Below, piece after piece: positions 38,086 through 52,969 of a DNA stretch of 64,000 nt. Both the position numbers and the translations under genes were made by a program. This DNA is from Pseudoscleropodium purum. Its lineage: Eukaryota; Streptophyta; Bryopsida; Hypnales; Brachytheciaceae. Within the stretch, counting starts at the first letter, position 1. Every line of letters begins with the position of its first letter. The notes beneath the pieces were generated by a model. The model made no database searches, was not told where the DNA came from, and saw only the letters and a program-made list of their open reading frames with translations. The stretch covers positions 25,856,501 through 25,920,500 of the forward strand of contig OZ017799.1 in NCBI GenBank assembly GCA_963969395.1, written 5' to 3'.

Positions 38086-39584
38086 TAATGTTTCTTTATT
38101 TTACTCAATTTTCAATATTTTTGTTAAAAAGCAAAAACTTTGAGTGTACATTGTTTATAACAACATTACAACCATTGGGATTGATTTTTTTTCAATTCCA
38201 TAACTTAATTCTTAACAATTTAGTATTTTAAGTCATACTCTACTTCTTTCTACTTACTATTTCAAGCATGAATATAAAATATTTTTTGTTTGGAATTTTT
38301 TATTGACATTTCCTACTTGTTTCTTCAATATATTATAGAGAATAATAAGTTGTAGGATCTACACGCTGGGGGGGATATTTATGTGCTTGGAACTATTTTT
38401 TCCTTCCCTATTTTTAAAAAAAGTTACCAAGAGGTAATTTTTAGTATCCTATTTCTCTTTTTAATTGGGGGAGAGACTAGTTTTCAACACCCTTTTCTTT
38501 TTTACACATTTTAGAATTTTATTATTTGAAACAAACTACAATGGCATTGGAAAAGTGGGTATGCAATCCCAAAAGCATTTCATAACTTAGAAACTACCAT
38601 TAAACATAAGAAACAATAATATTTGCTTACTATTGAGAGGGCTAGTCAAAACACGACCATGAATTACATCTTCATACACTTCATAGCAAAACATACAAAA
38701 AACAAAGAACAAAATGTGCCAAGTACAAACACAACCTACAAACATGGGTAACACATAACAATTGATACAAGATGAAATCACATAGAAAAAATTGGAAAAT
38801 GACATCCAATTCTGGAAAACTACAAAGCCCAAGTTTCAAACAAGAATTCCAACACAACAATGAAGGCAAACTAAAAAAAAATTAAAACTAAATTTGTGTT
38901 CACACACACATTCATGGCTTGAGACTGTCCAACTTGTGAGCAAACATTTACAAGTTCACTGTTTTAGTGTAGCGTTTAGGACCCATTTAAAACTATGAGA
39001 AAATGGGAGCAACATCCTAAAACATTGAAATTTCAAAATGTGGACTACAAGCTTGTAGACGTTTGGAGGTCAATGGAGCTCAAATTGTAGTCCAACTTTC
39101 CAACACGTGTGACACATCATCAAATCCACAACACACAACTATTGGGGCGCCATCACATTCTTGCTACCTAAAAAACCAACTCACCTTTTCCTTCCTCAAT
39201 CACATGCTTTGGATTTTTAAATTAGATAGAAAGACCCTAAACCTTCATCCAACCTCTATAAACCATTATTTTTTTACTAACCCTATTAAATACTTTAAAG
39301 CAAATCCTATATCCATAACCCTATTTTTTTTCTACTGGTTTCTAAAATGGAGGATTTATAACCACCCTATTTTATATAATTATGATCGTATAGGTCACTT
39401 ATTTCCTATGCTATAGTAAATCTAATAGATTTCTAAATTTTATTTCAAATGAATTAAACTGACCCTATTTTTTATCCCACATACTTTTCCACTATATTGA
39501 TGGTTTGTCCTTGAGTCTACACATTTTGTGTTAAAAGTTTTAAAGATGAAATCTAACAATTTGAGAACAATTGGAAATATATAT

Positions 39585-39703
<119 letters not shown>

Positions 39704-41890
39704 TTTTTTCTTTTTTTTTGACACAAATGAAATGGAATTTCATTGCAAAATAAAAGTACATACCAACTAGTTGTAAATAGCCTATCAGAAGAGAAAACAA
39801 ATAACCAACCCAATTCCTAGACTAACGGACATGACAAGACCCAACAAGACCCAACAAAATGGGGCACAGTGGTTGAAAAGTCGAAAGGCCTCTCTTGGCA
39901 AAGCAACCTCACAAATCCAAGAGTCCCAAGCGTGACATACAAACTCATAGTGGTTGAAAGAGAAATCCCTCAAACGGCCCAACCGTGTTCCACCTAGGTT
40001 GACCAACATCCATTTGTGCAATAAATACTTCTTTTTTAAATTCAAGCACCTTGATCTTACAGTTGGTAAAGTTTGTTGGTTTGAAATTTTAGGAGGGTGT
40101 ATTCTAATAAGTGAAATAAAGGATCCTATTGTCTTTAACAAATAAAGGATCTTTATTTGTTAATAAAAAAATAAAGATGAACATTTAAGCCTTGCTTTGG
40201 ATTTGAGTACTTTGAAGTTGTTTTGGGCCTAAAAACACCAAAAAAACTTTAGGGGTTAATGTCTTCATTGTGACAATAAAAATATAAATCTTCTTGGATG
40301 AGCTCTCCTACTAAGCTTAAGCTTACTCTCTAAACTTAATGCATCAATTGGCATGGTTCGACATTTAATGAAGAAATACTTTAAAACCTTAGCTTTATAG
40401 TGATCAAATTTTTGTGTACAACGCTACTACCAAGTTGTGTTCCTAAACACCTTCTAAATATCCACTTGTCACAGGCAATAGCTTAAGTAATAAACTCCTT
40501 CATAGTATTAACTCTAGGAAAAGTGATTAATAGGACCTCCACATCATCCACATTGTCTACAAAAATAATGTTAGAACATTTTTGACATTTTTGAAATCAT
40601 ACAAAAAATTAATTTTTCTACAAATTAAAGCACACATTTACAAATTGTGAAAATGTGAAACACAATAAAACAACATAAAAAGAAATGACAATACACCTTA
40701 CAAAAATGATCATATATTTTTAGCACACACTTAAGTAAAGACAAAAATAGAAGCTGAAAAATACAAAAAAAAAAAAAAAAAAAAGGCTTCAAAATTGAAA
40801 ACATCTTCTTCTACTAAGGTAACCAATAAAACAATGGAAAGGTGCACAAAATTTTCAACATGAAAATGGTCGAGGGAAGAGATTGAAAATAGCATTAGAA
40901 AATCCAAATGCGGCTCAACATTTCAAAATTTTGAAAACAATTAAGATTGAGCAATCAACCTAAACTAGGATAAAACACAACATCCCAAAACAACTATAAA
41001 CCAAAAGACAAAGTTCACAAAACAATTTCATTTTGTTCTATCCTAACACTGTCAAAAATCATACCCAATTTCACATGCATTGTAAGAGAGATTGAGTGAA
41101 CATAGGATAGAGATCTGAAGGGCTAGAATTGGGTTGCAAAATGACAATTTCATAAAATACAATGGATGTAGTATACACATGACAAAAGATTCATTCATTT
41201 CTCCAAAACTCAAGGTATGCTATGAAATTACCATTGGAACAATGCAAGGAATTAAAAGAGCCACTCTAGCATCAAAAAAAACAAAGATGAGTCCAATTGT
41301 GGTCCATATTGAGAAGGTATACAATGTACATTTTTCTCATTGCTTAGACCACCTATAATGTATGTATTCCGATTATTCTATTCTGATAACCAAAATACAT
41401 GTGACATCCCTGGTATGCCGTTCTTTTTGCAAATAAAATTTGTGAACCCACTGTCTACACGTGCAAAGACCATGGGGACGAAAATGGGCTATCCTACCTT
41501 ACAACCTCGTTCAAATAAAGTGGATGGGTAGAACAGCAAGCCACGCAAAGGAGAGAGATTGCACAAGAGCGGTCTTCAGACGGACATTATAATTGGCAAT
41601 GGCTGCTGTAGTAAGAATCAAAATAATACACTGGCACTGCCTGGTTCATTCAAGTACAACCCTTGCTCATTTCACGTCAAAACATTCGCGTCAAGATATG
41701 AGACCTCAGAAGCGGGGAGAATAACTCTTTCATCCAGCAAAAATCGAAACAGCTGCAACAGCAACAATAAAATTGTACTTCCTAAACTGAACCAAACAAC
41801 CTAAATCTTAACTGCAGACGAAACCTTGACCATACTTGCTGCCACGGAACATCATAGATACAATATACTGACTACCTCGTAGTTGATATT

Positions 41891-44800
41891 CTACTTCAAA
41901 AGGGACTCGATGGCTTCAAAGAACAATGGTGCCATTTCTGGGGTTGGCGTCTTCACTGCACACTTCACACTTGGAGAGCCCACTTTGCAGGTGAGCTCTA
42001 CAAGGAATGGAATGCTTGGAGGCACTTTGCCAGAGAGATATAAAACCTGCAATTTCACAGCTCCCAAATAAGCCCATGTAACATTGATCAAACTCGTGCA
42101 ACACCGATTCATATCCACAATAGTTTTCGTTAATTTATGAATCAATGTTCAGTACTTCGTTGTACAATGCTGTGATCTTCATATCCAAATGAGCACCCGA
42201 CAGAAAACGAAAACTCCTAGAACGCAAATAGACATACCTCTTGGTTTGTGTCCTTCAGCACCCGCCGTGCGATGTAGAAAAGATTAGTTGTAGCAAGTTT
42301 CTCCAAAGTGGCATCCACGTTTGTAATCACGGCATTGGGCAGGTCCTTAGAAACCTCGTGAGAATCAGGCAGTGCCTTCCAAGTCTGGTACAATTTTTTT
42401 GGTTTAGGCAAGATTAGCAAACAGATTTGCGAAGGAAAAGCAGGCAAGAAAATCCGACAAAGCTCAGAATATCCTTGAAAGGAAGAGCAGGCTCGCATTG
42501 AATTTCGTACAAACTCTCGCAAATACCTAAGCTCTAAAACAAAACCCAACGGGTTTGCAGGAAGAATGGTACCTCCAAGAACGATCCCCTTTCCATGCGG
42601 CCGTCTTCAACGAAAAGTACTTGCAACGGAATTTTGTCGGTAAAGTACCAGACAGGCTGCTGGTTGTTCTTAACAGCTACTTGAAGCGCGGAGTTGGGAG
42701 GACCCTCCGAGACGTTTTGAAAAAGAACCATAGGCAACAAGGTGCTTGCAGAGCCAGATGGCTGAATAATAGGTACCTATAAACATGATGGAACGATGGT
42801 CAGAGTTTAGGGCCAAGGCCAGACAACTACAAAGATGCAGTTTCTGCCAAAAACATGAGCCCGTATTTCTACTGACGTAAGAGCATGCATCACCGTAGCA
42901 TTACCCGATATCCATATTCAAGAGAAAAAGCTCCAGAAATTATGAACAATTCAAACAAACAAATTGAGAGATGAACCTGAAGAGGTCCTCCTGCAGCAAG
43001 ACCGAACGTATTCTTGTTGAACTGGATCATGAATTTATCCAAAGGAGTTTGAGTATGATTCTCGAATTTGAGATTGTAGAACACTTTTCCTTCGCGCCTT
43101 GTCAGTTGGCCAGATATTTGCAAACCTTGGCCAGATGTGGCTGGAAAGAGAACAGGAAGAGGAGGCCTGTATACAAGTCATAAACAGCAGTGTTTTATAA
43201 GTATGTAGAACAAGATATCAAATCTGTAAAGCGCTCAGGATATGAGCATGCCATACAGAAACCATGACCCAACTCGATATAAACACAAAAATATTCGTAG
43301 GAAAGGGAGTTGAAACACTGTGACAGACCATGTGCAACAGACGGCCACCAACCAATTGAAAAAACAGCACTGAAGAGGACTTCCCAAACCAATCAATTCA
43401 GGACGCCTAATACGCGTGGGAAGCTTACTCTAACGGAACGGCAGCAGTTGCAGGTCCAACTGGAACCAAGGCTGATTCGAATCCCATTAGGTCCCCTAAC
43501 AAATCAGGTACAGGAGCTGGAGCAGCAGCTGCCCCTTTTCCAGCAGCAGGCACAGCCGCACCAGTAGTGGATGGCACTGGTGCGCTTGATGTGGCCATCT
43601 CCGGAACTGGAGCTGATGAATTGCCAGACCCGGAATCCAGGCCATCAGCATACTCATCGTCTTCCTCTCTTGCAGCCACTGCCCGCGCACGACTAACAAA
43701 TGCATCAGCGCGCTTGTGATATACAGATGCAAGTGTGGCGATATTAGCCAGCAAATCATCTAGAAGAGATGGGTCTAAGTTATTGGAATCATCACTGATT
43801 GTTGGCTTCTCAGCCAAAACAACGTCTTTTGCAGCCTGGAAGGAACATCCAAGTGGTTAGTTTCATCTCAAACTTTCACACAACACTGATTCTGATACAC
43901 AACAATCTGAAAACACCATTGTCAAAAAAAATACAAACGCAATGCGGCACACGAACTAAAACCTTCGCATCCTGCCAAAAAACTTCCATCAAAAAAATAT
44001 GATGCGATATACGCTTGGGCCAGGGGCATCACAATTCATCCTGTTACTGAGGACCCCCTAAAATTCATGGGCACATTTGGCAAACCGAATAACAACACAC
44101 CTCAGGGTCTGTAGAAAGGAGACGCCAATACACATACGCACGATCACGCAAGTCTGGATTATCGGTTTCTTGCGTAGCATTGTTCAGCACAACCTGGACA
44201 TGAGAATACGGTTCAGCATGTTATTCATATCTCACACTTAGCGCCATGTGGCCCTTCTAAGGACTTAAAACGCCCATTGCTTGCAGCGAAACTGCACATG
44301 ACAACATTCACAAGCAGTGTACGAGCGTCCTTAAAAAACACGAGGAAGCCCAAATCAGAGTGGTGAAGGCAAGATAAGTACCTGAATCATCTGTTGGGGA
44401 CCCTCAGTAGGCTTCTTCAGAAAAAGCTTCACAGCAGCTGTAAGAAGTTGCAGCTGCACCTGGGCAGGCTCTTCAGGGAAAGTTTCAAGAAAACTTTCAA
44501 GCAGCTCGTCTGCATTGTCAATACGCTCAGCATATTCACCTATTATCCATATCATAGATGCCTGCATACGGAGCCAAAACATTACATCATTACAAGCAAA
44601 ACCTTGGAACCTTAACGAATCCAAATTAACAATAACAAGAGAATAATGTAACGGTGTGCATAAAAAAGACAAACCAACCACAAAGCCTTTGATCACAGGG
44701 CAATAAAAGAGCATATATGTCCCCAAGTCCAAAGCAATACCTTCGCTTCAGGCTCGTCAAGAGTATCTAAACTTTCACAAAGTGTAGCAATAATGGACTC

Positions 44801-47341
44801 ATACCTGTTCAAAGGACAATTGAATACTCATTAGCCCCAATAAAAGAAGGCAACAACCCATCTACAAGCAAACACCAATTTTAACTGAACCAGAGAAAAG
44901 CACTTAAAAAAACAAATTCCAGAGAAGTGTCCAAAATCCAGCTGTGATCACTTACATATTAGGGTATCTTCGAAAAATATCCTTGATCACTATAATTGCT
45001 TCTTGAACAACGTAGTTGACCTTGATCTTGATCAGATCCAAGAGTACATTAATACAGCGCTCAGCCGCCCGCTCCAATTTGATTGCACATCGTCCTATGG
45101 CCCGAACTGCTTTCCTCACAAAATCGACATCAACTTCCGTGGCATACTCCTTGAACTCCAAAAGAACCTGTATGAGGGAGCATGCTTATCAATTGATAGA
45201 ATCCCAAACGCTAAAGGTTCTACACAGACAAATATCTCTCTGTCTTCGGATGCCTGCATTGCACAGTACTAAAACTTCACCTCTCCAGATTCAAACCCAT
45301 ACTCGGGACAAGATCAACATTCGAGAACAATGCTAATCTCAAAGAAGTCCACCACATTGAGGGAAGAGATAGGTAACAAGACCTGATCGATATTGCGGTC
45401 AGAGGCGAGTTTGATCATTATCTCCAGCTTCTCCATCTTCACGTAAATAGGATCGTTGTACTTGCAGAAAAACACCTGTGGACATGAGACAAACCTGCGT
45501 CAGATTGAACGGCTTGATCCGAAAACAAAAGAAACAGCTTGCATTTTGAACGTCGAATTCAACTGCAAATAGATTGAGCATCTCTTATGCGTGTCGATCG
45601 CGTTACAGAAGGCAGACTCGATAAAACATTCATCGTTGCTGGCGTGATTAGTTCATCAGTTCAATGCACGAAAAATAGGCCACGGGCGTCTGCTATTGCT
45701 CCTCTGAATACCCCAGCTATAGACGCATTAATAGCAAAGAAAGGGCTTTCAGTGTGAACCTTGATCTCATGTGCGAGAATTCCAGGACGGCGCTGCACAA
45801 TAAGATTGATGTTGCGAAGTGCAACATACTGGATCTCAGGCTCGGCCGATAGAAGGGTCACCAAAGGTGGTGCCATCTTTTTACACAAGTTTCGCACAAC
45901 ATCTGTGCTGGTAATGAGCTCCATTTGGAGCAAGATTACCTTCATAACAACACCCAAATCAGTATGACTTTGATTGTTAACGTGACTACAAAAAAACCTT
46001 GGCAACTAGGTGACAGCTGCCCACCACAAGATCTCAACCATCAACAATTGCTCACGAACTGAGGAGTAAGACACAGATGACTGTCGAGTCTGCCAGAAGA
46101 GGCAGAAGAAGAAGCAGGCAACACGGACCACCACAGCTGCGAGGATTCACAAATAGAGTACCTTCACGGCCGATAGAACTACAGCGCAATTGGCATGCTG
46201 CAGGCGAGGAGTTATGCGCTCCACAATATTCTCAGCGTCACGGATATCCTTCGCTTTGTATTTAGATAAAGCATCCAAAATAAAAACCTGGCCCCACCTG
46301 CAATCAGACTCTACGTTCAAAACAGTACTGCCTGTTTGCCATCGAGTTAAATAATCCTTCGCAGGGCTTTAATAACATGGGCGGTTTGACTGAAACATTG
46401 CACTTGTAATCTGTTCTCGCGTAAGAGGGATTTGAAAGTTAGGGTGATCTAAACCGACATGCCCAGAAACAGAAAAGCAATTAGAGAACACGCACTCTGT
46501 GCACTCATTGAGAGCCGCCAAAAGCTTGAATAGTGTGTGATTTGTGATCTCAAAAATATTCTTGCTGCTACCCTCTTGAATTTCAGCAAGTGCTGCCACG
46601 GCGTTTGCAACAACCATGGGATTGCTATCGGATATCATGTCCTTTAGGGACTCCAGAAACCCTCTGTCCTCTACCAGCTCTGCATTGATGTCATGCAACT
46701 TCGCTACACAAACGGCTGCAGTCTTTCGAACGTAAGGATCATCGTCCTGCATAATCAACCGAGTTCAGAAACCCAAGAATAACCAGAGAAAGATGCAAGA
46801 AAAAACGAAAAATTCCCATACCAGAAGAAAGCACATGGACGATAAAATAGGAAAAGGGCAACGATTTAAATCAAAAGCGAGAAGGTGCTCTCTCGAGGCA
46901 TGAATCTTGCAGGTGACTGTTTCAGATTCTACATCCCCTAATAATAAAGGAACACGCAGGATAGCCTAAAAGTATCACCTCCTCTCGTTTCTAGCAGGCA
47001 AAATAGCTGCAATACCAAAAATCACAATCATAACTATGAAAGCAAACGGACTTCAGACGAATAAAACATTATTAAGGCACTCAAGAGCTAACCTTCAGAC
47101 ACCTTTGAAGAGGGTCACACAGATACTCTGTGATCTTGTCGACCCTGATACAACCCATTGTCCTCACAGCCAATGCTCGTATCAAAGGATTTGGATCTTG
47201 AGAATCCTGTGCAAGAAATTCAACATCATCGCCGTCATCATCAACGCCGGTATCATAACCAAAATAAACCATACCGTCAAATATTACTGAGCATCAGTGG
47301 ATGAGAACTTGGAGGCATCTTGCACGCTTAAAGTAGTCAAA

Positions 47342-47373
<32 letters not shown>

Positions 47374-49005
47374 TCAAGGCATGCATATAACGTGTTAGTT
47401 TAAACTACAAACCTTCACAAATGTGTTCACGGCAAGTATCGCCAAGTCAGGGTGGCTCTTGGCATAGTTGATAAGGTACAAGTACACAAGCTTCTTGAGC
47501 TCCAAATTTTCGGTTTGCATGCAGTTGACCACATCGGTGAACAGCATGGACACATCCTTACCAACGGTCATTGCAGCAATAACCTTCTTCACTGCATCCT
47601 TCTTTTTGTCCTGCAGTATGCCACATCAAACACAAAAGGTTATTCTGTGTCGCGAGGGAGCAAGCACCAACGCCGAGTACGCGGGTATTCAAACTCAACC
47701 AACCCCACTTGCAGTAGAAGAGGATGAAAAAAGCCTCACTGGAAACAAAATCGTCGGCGATCAAACAACAAAGCATTCACAAAAGACCTGTAGGAAATAA
47801 AGCACAGTTCGATGAGCTTTCCTACCAAGAAACATATGCAGCAAGCCACACCAACTGCATAATCTAAGCTGAGAAGAACGCGAGAGGATGAAAAAAGGAA
47901 TATATCGAGCAGGGTATGAGGTGAAGTCCAAAGGCACCAGTTCGGACGGCAAGTGTGAATCCTCACGGAGTAAATGCTAAGAAATGGACAACCACGATTC
48001 TGACAAACTCACGACATTGCTGGATGCAGCAATTAAGGTTCGATTATTGGTTCGGACGGAACAGTTGGTCCTACAATTGACGAATTATAGGATCAGCGTC
48101 ACTAATGAAGCACAAAAATCTCCGATAAGGGGAGTTCTGGAAGGTATAGGGGATCACGCAGACGTCGAGGGCATCCCAGAGATAATGAGTAACTACTGAG
48201 CACTTTCTTGAGCGACCCACTCTCCATGAATGGATCCAGGCATCAAAGAGACAGGTCATGTACTACACCCCTGGCAGCGTCTAAGAATGCGGTCCCCTTC
48301 GCAAAACTGAATTGTGAAACCAAGGGTCGAACGGCAATCCTTAGGACCATTGATTAGCTTCTGGCAAGAGAGGCAGACGAGCTCTTTCGACGACATTACT
48401 GTTTGATTGGGGTCCTGACCTACGTTCGACCAGAAAGACACCCTTGGGATGGAATTGATCAAACAGGGGATCACAGACGAGTGACTGATTCCATCGGCAT
48501 CGATCTCCGTTCCAAGAAATCTGCGAGATTCGAACGGGAAGAAATGTCCCGGTCAACCCACCGTGACCTAAGCCAGCTGCCTGTTCCACAGTCCCGATCG
48601 AGAGCCCTTCGAGCTACCCCGCGGACCGATGTGCGCGGTCAGGGCTTGGAGTGGGTCAGCACAGAGCCACGACGAATGCCAACACTGCGGGAATGCCAGA
48701 GAGCCACTGCCGCTGCATAACGCCTAACCCTAAATCAAACACAAAATCCGCACAGCAAAAGTCTTCGCCAAAGCAGCGTATTTACTACAACCCTGGAGCG
48801 CGCAGTTCCGCAGCGGAGCGTAACACGCTCCAATCTGTTCCACAATCCGGGGGAGCAGCGCCAATGGCGAAACGGAGGAGGCGTAGACCCCTGAACATGG
48901 CCGAACTGGGGAACGTACCTTGTATTGCGAATTGAGCTCCTCCTTGAGCTCATGGATCTCGCCCTTCTTGGTGGTGGTGAAATACTTGGCGTCATGGCCG
49001 CTCAT
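41891..49005 (-). CDS. AP-1/AP-2 beta-adaptin, right copy
   Basis: This is the second full beta-adaptin gene, transcribed leftward and facing the first. Exons (reading leftward): 49005-48919, 47610-47413, 47206-47093, 46746-46496, 46297-46162, 45939-45760, 45475-45383, 45167-44956, 44804-44741, 44561-44382, 44193-44101, 43835-43429, 43166-42977, 42776-42573, 42384-42238 and 42046-41891. The predicted 903-residue protein is identical to the left copy in every segment compared, with the same trunk, hinge and ear. The same splice signals, leader and uORF are kept, so nothing in the sequence marks it as a pseudogene. The only intragenic difference is one CA unit in intron 2. The stop codons of the two genes are about 15 kb apart, separated by arm and spacer repeats. 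Both copies should be transcribable if the promoter lies within the duplicated 3.8 kb upstream, which seems likely. Confidence 0.95.
47346..47373. repeat. (CA)14 microsatellite, right copy intron 2
   Basis: This is the mirrored counterpart of the (TG)13 tract at 21437-21462, one unit longer. Confidence 0.9.
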
Positions 49006-49034
49006 CGTGCCCCACGGGGGGTACCAAAAACCAT
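49002..49034 (-). promoter_or_regulatory. uORF overlapping the right adaptin start
   Basis: This is the mirror image of the 10-codon upstream frame at 19776-19808. Its TGA again overlaps the main ATG as ATGA. Confidence 0.5.
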
Positions 49035-49982
49035 GCACCACGGCAGGAAGAAGGAGGACGCGAGGGACAATGGGCGTTTCACTGCGGGCGAGGATCGACG
49101 GATCGGTGCAACCAAAATGCGCTGCACCGCAGCAGCAGCAGCAGCAACAAGTTCCGTAATCGGGGAACTGTCGATATTATTATCAGTTCGTCTGCGGCTC
49201 GGTCAGTCGTCGTCCAGTGGAGAGACAGAGAGAGGGGGGGGGGGAGAGAGACGAGTCCAGCCAGCTCCCTCGCGGTACGTTCTTCCGCGCCAGAGTCGAC
49301 GACATTCGTTCACGTGGATGAATTAATAGATCTTCTCATCCTCCACGGCGACGAACCGAAAGGAGGCGCAGTCCGTCCCCTTACTGAGACGCCCAAGTGA
49401 CATGATGTTCTAGGTTTCATCCATCGGCCTCCAGAGGCGGGCGGGTCTGCAGTGCGTCCCGGCTTCGGCTTCAATAATTTGGATGTCGTCCTGGGCTTGG
49501 CCGGGGTTGCCGAAAGCTTATCATTACAGTAGTTCGAGTTATAAAGTAGAGCAGGCGGAAAATGATTCTAAGAATAGATGTCAAAATTTTAGGGAAATTA
49601 TCCGTAGTTTTATTTTCTTAAATCGTATGGTGAAAAAATTCATCCAGCCTTGAGAATTTGGAGTTGATTGTGAATGCAATTCTTTGCAATTGAGTGTGTG
49701 CACTTCGAAATCCTAATGCTAATTGCTGATGCATGGGGGACTTCAATTCAAGTAATGAAAGACTCCAACTACTAAAGTTTCATGGACAAACATTTAAGAC
49801 TATTTCATAGCACAACAACGAGTGATTTGGCAGCCAAATTGGAAGTACATGAGAAGATTATGCAAGAACAATTAGTGAAAACAAAAGTGAGTTAACTTTG
49901 TAGGGTCGCTAACAAATTAAATGTTTGTGGAGCCGTTTTCAGGTCAAAATTGGGGTGAGTTTGTAGACTTTGGAATCTCCAA

Positions 49983-50136
49983 CACTACTAAAAAAACAAG
50001 GGTATTAATGACTTGTCCACAATGACCGCAATACAACAATGATTGCAAAATGACTGCTTTGGTTGCCATTGTGGAGAAGAAATGACTACTGCAATCATTG
50101 TGGACAAGTCATTTAAACCTTTGTTTTTTTGTAGTG
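49983..50136. mobile_element. Small CACTA-like MITE, mirrored copy
   Basis: This is the right-arm duplicate of the element at 18674-18827, with the same ends and flanks in inverted order. Confidence 0.7.
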
Positions 50137-52969
50137 TAAGTAAGCTTTTGATTTGGTATGATTGCAAATTGGCATTCTGGTTCCATTTTGGTAGTGTAAA
50201 TGGTAACATTTTCCAAACTAGTTTGATACTCTCTCTCTTGAAATAATTCTTGGGATTTTCTAGATATGGCTAGATTAACATGTGGGGTGTTTCGATTTTC
50301 AAAAGATTGCATAATTACTTCTAGTCAACCCTATTTGCCGTGAAGGAATGGAAATCAACAATGAAGCAGTGGATAGTACAAACATGTTTTGAAATTCATA
50401 GATTTCCTCTCTTTTTGAATTGCTACAGTGTTATTAATTTGGATCATTGTTTGAGCAATGCTAAACAGTGTAGGGAAGTCCTATGGTGTCATCTAAATTC
50501 AATTCCAACGATGTCCCATAATTCAGCTCCAAGAAATTTCTCAACAAGAGATTTGTTAGTAATGGGTGTTTTACAATTGTGGGTTGAATTCATCACCCTT
50601 GGTTGATTAGAGGTTGCATTTCAATTCCCTTTGGAAGGATTGAATAGTTGTAGACTTTGACTACATTGTGGTATCTACTTCAAGGTATTTGAACTATCTT
50701 TGATTGTTGTGGATCAAGTTGTGAAGAGCCGATTTCAAATTTAATTTGGGACAAGTATATTTGGAAACTCCGGATTTATTTAGGGACAAAGAGACTATTA
50801 GCACTTAGTTTGAGGAATTTGGTAATTTTGATAGTTGTTTACACATGTATAATGTATGTCAATTTAGATATTTAAAACTCAGCTATTCAAGTTGTTTTTC
50901 ACCCACTTTTGAGATGAGTACGAGAGTCCAATCCTTTTGGACATGTTTTGTTTTGTGATTTTCTTGTCTTAAAATCAAATGCCGTTTGTGGCTTATGTGT
51001 GGATATAGATTCAAATTGGTGGTGTGTGATGAGCATGTGTGATTGTATTTGTATATGTTTCAATTGATCATTATGTGTAGTAATTGGAAGTGTTTAAAAT
51101 TTGTGTTTGTGTGGAAGTTTGAATTTCAAATTGTGTGTTGATTCTATTGTATTATTGTAGACAAACTAGTTGGAAAATTTTATGATAATTAATTGTGTGT
51201 TCCTAGATTTGTGATTTGGAGATTAATTGAGAATAATATTCAAAGTTGTTGCAACTTACATGAGTGAGTTTGTATATTAAATCAATTGAAAGTTTTGTTT
51301 GCAAAGTGATTGAGAGATTATCAAATAAGAAAGTTAATTTGTAGGAATGTTTGATGAATTGGAGAATCATTTGTAAGTGTGGAATTGAAGGTCATATTTG
51401 TGTAGCAAGTAATTAAATGAATGTTGGAAAGTTGAGGATATTGTTTGCAAATTAGTGATAATCCAATTTGGAATTTGAGTACATGAATGAGAAGTAAGTG
51501 TGGAGGGAAACATGAGAGAAAAACAATAATTCAAAACCAAGTTCAAAATGTGGGCCAACAAATGCCATTTTTGTCATGTAAGGACATATTTCAAGTCAAC
51601 ATGTGATTTAGTGAGTACTCAAGGTATAAGTTCCAAATTGGCTAGTGAAATATTAATTGTCTAGTTGTAAGTTTCCAATTGAAAGATAAACTATAAACTT
51701 GAATGAAAGAAGAATATAAGTTGCATATAAAAAAGTCATTACAAAAAGTTTGGGCCTTGTGGAGGATTGTTTGACTTTTGGTGGATGCTCCTATAGAACA
51801 AATTATTTTAATATTATTTTTTTTCAAATTAAAAAAAAATTGAAATTTGAAGGGGCACAAAATTTGACTTTGGCTAACAATTTTTTTGTGAGACAGTTTT
51901 GGCTAATAATTTTTTATTTATACAATTACATGTAAGCAAATACCGTAACTAAGGCCTAGAATTTTCTGCAATGTAGATAAAGTGATACTCACAAATGTGG
52001 AGGACCAAAAAGGATAGAAATAAATTAGGGCACATTTTTAACTCTTGTCACCTCTACAAGTGGAGGCCGATAAATTTTGTAATTAGATAAATTGAAAAAG
52101 AGTATTTTTTTTAATCTAGTTGTAAAGGATTCTAAAAGTGGTTGATTTTGCTTTTTTATTTGGTATCCCTAATAGAAATTCTACTTAGCATAGTATATGC
52201 AATGGAACTTTTCACTAAGCTTTAGATTTCTAAACCGGATATTATAGAAACTTACAATATTAGATTCAACACAATTTATGATGCATTATTTAGACATTGT
52301 AAGAACATGTTATGAATTTCTAGCATACAGTGATAAGTTTACAATTAATTGATACAAAGTTTTAATGTTTAAACCTTGTACATCTTCAAAATTCATGTCT
52401 TCATCTAGGCATGAATTTGATTATTTTTGGTTAATGACAATTTTGTACTTACCCATACGTACAAGTAGAAATTAATCAAAGGTTTTGGACTACAACTCAG
52501 GTTGATTTTAGACTTTGAGGCTATTGAAAACCTTTCCAAAGGGTCAAGGACTAATTAATAGAATATAGAGCCTACTTGATTTTGCCTATGTTTGTTGAAG
52601 GTAAGCTCAGGTAGATTGCATTAATGTACAACTCTAGGTTTGTTTTTTACTTTGATGTCTAAGAAATTTATACTTTATTTTACCAACGAGATTCCTTGAT
52701 TATAGTAGGATGCTCAAAAAATCCCTTTTTTTCACAAAAAGTCTTTTGGCCCTCAAGTACGCATTGGAATTTTCAATATATCAAATTTGACAATTTCAGG
52801 TTATGTATACTTTTTGAAAATCACCATTGATTCCAACTTCAAAACATCATAACTAATTCAATATGAGTTTGAAGAAAAATTAATGAATAATAGTACATTA
52901 AATGCATCTATAATTTATCTTTGAAGAATGATTGGATGAAAAATGTTATAAGGTGTTTAATTCTTTTGA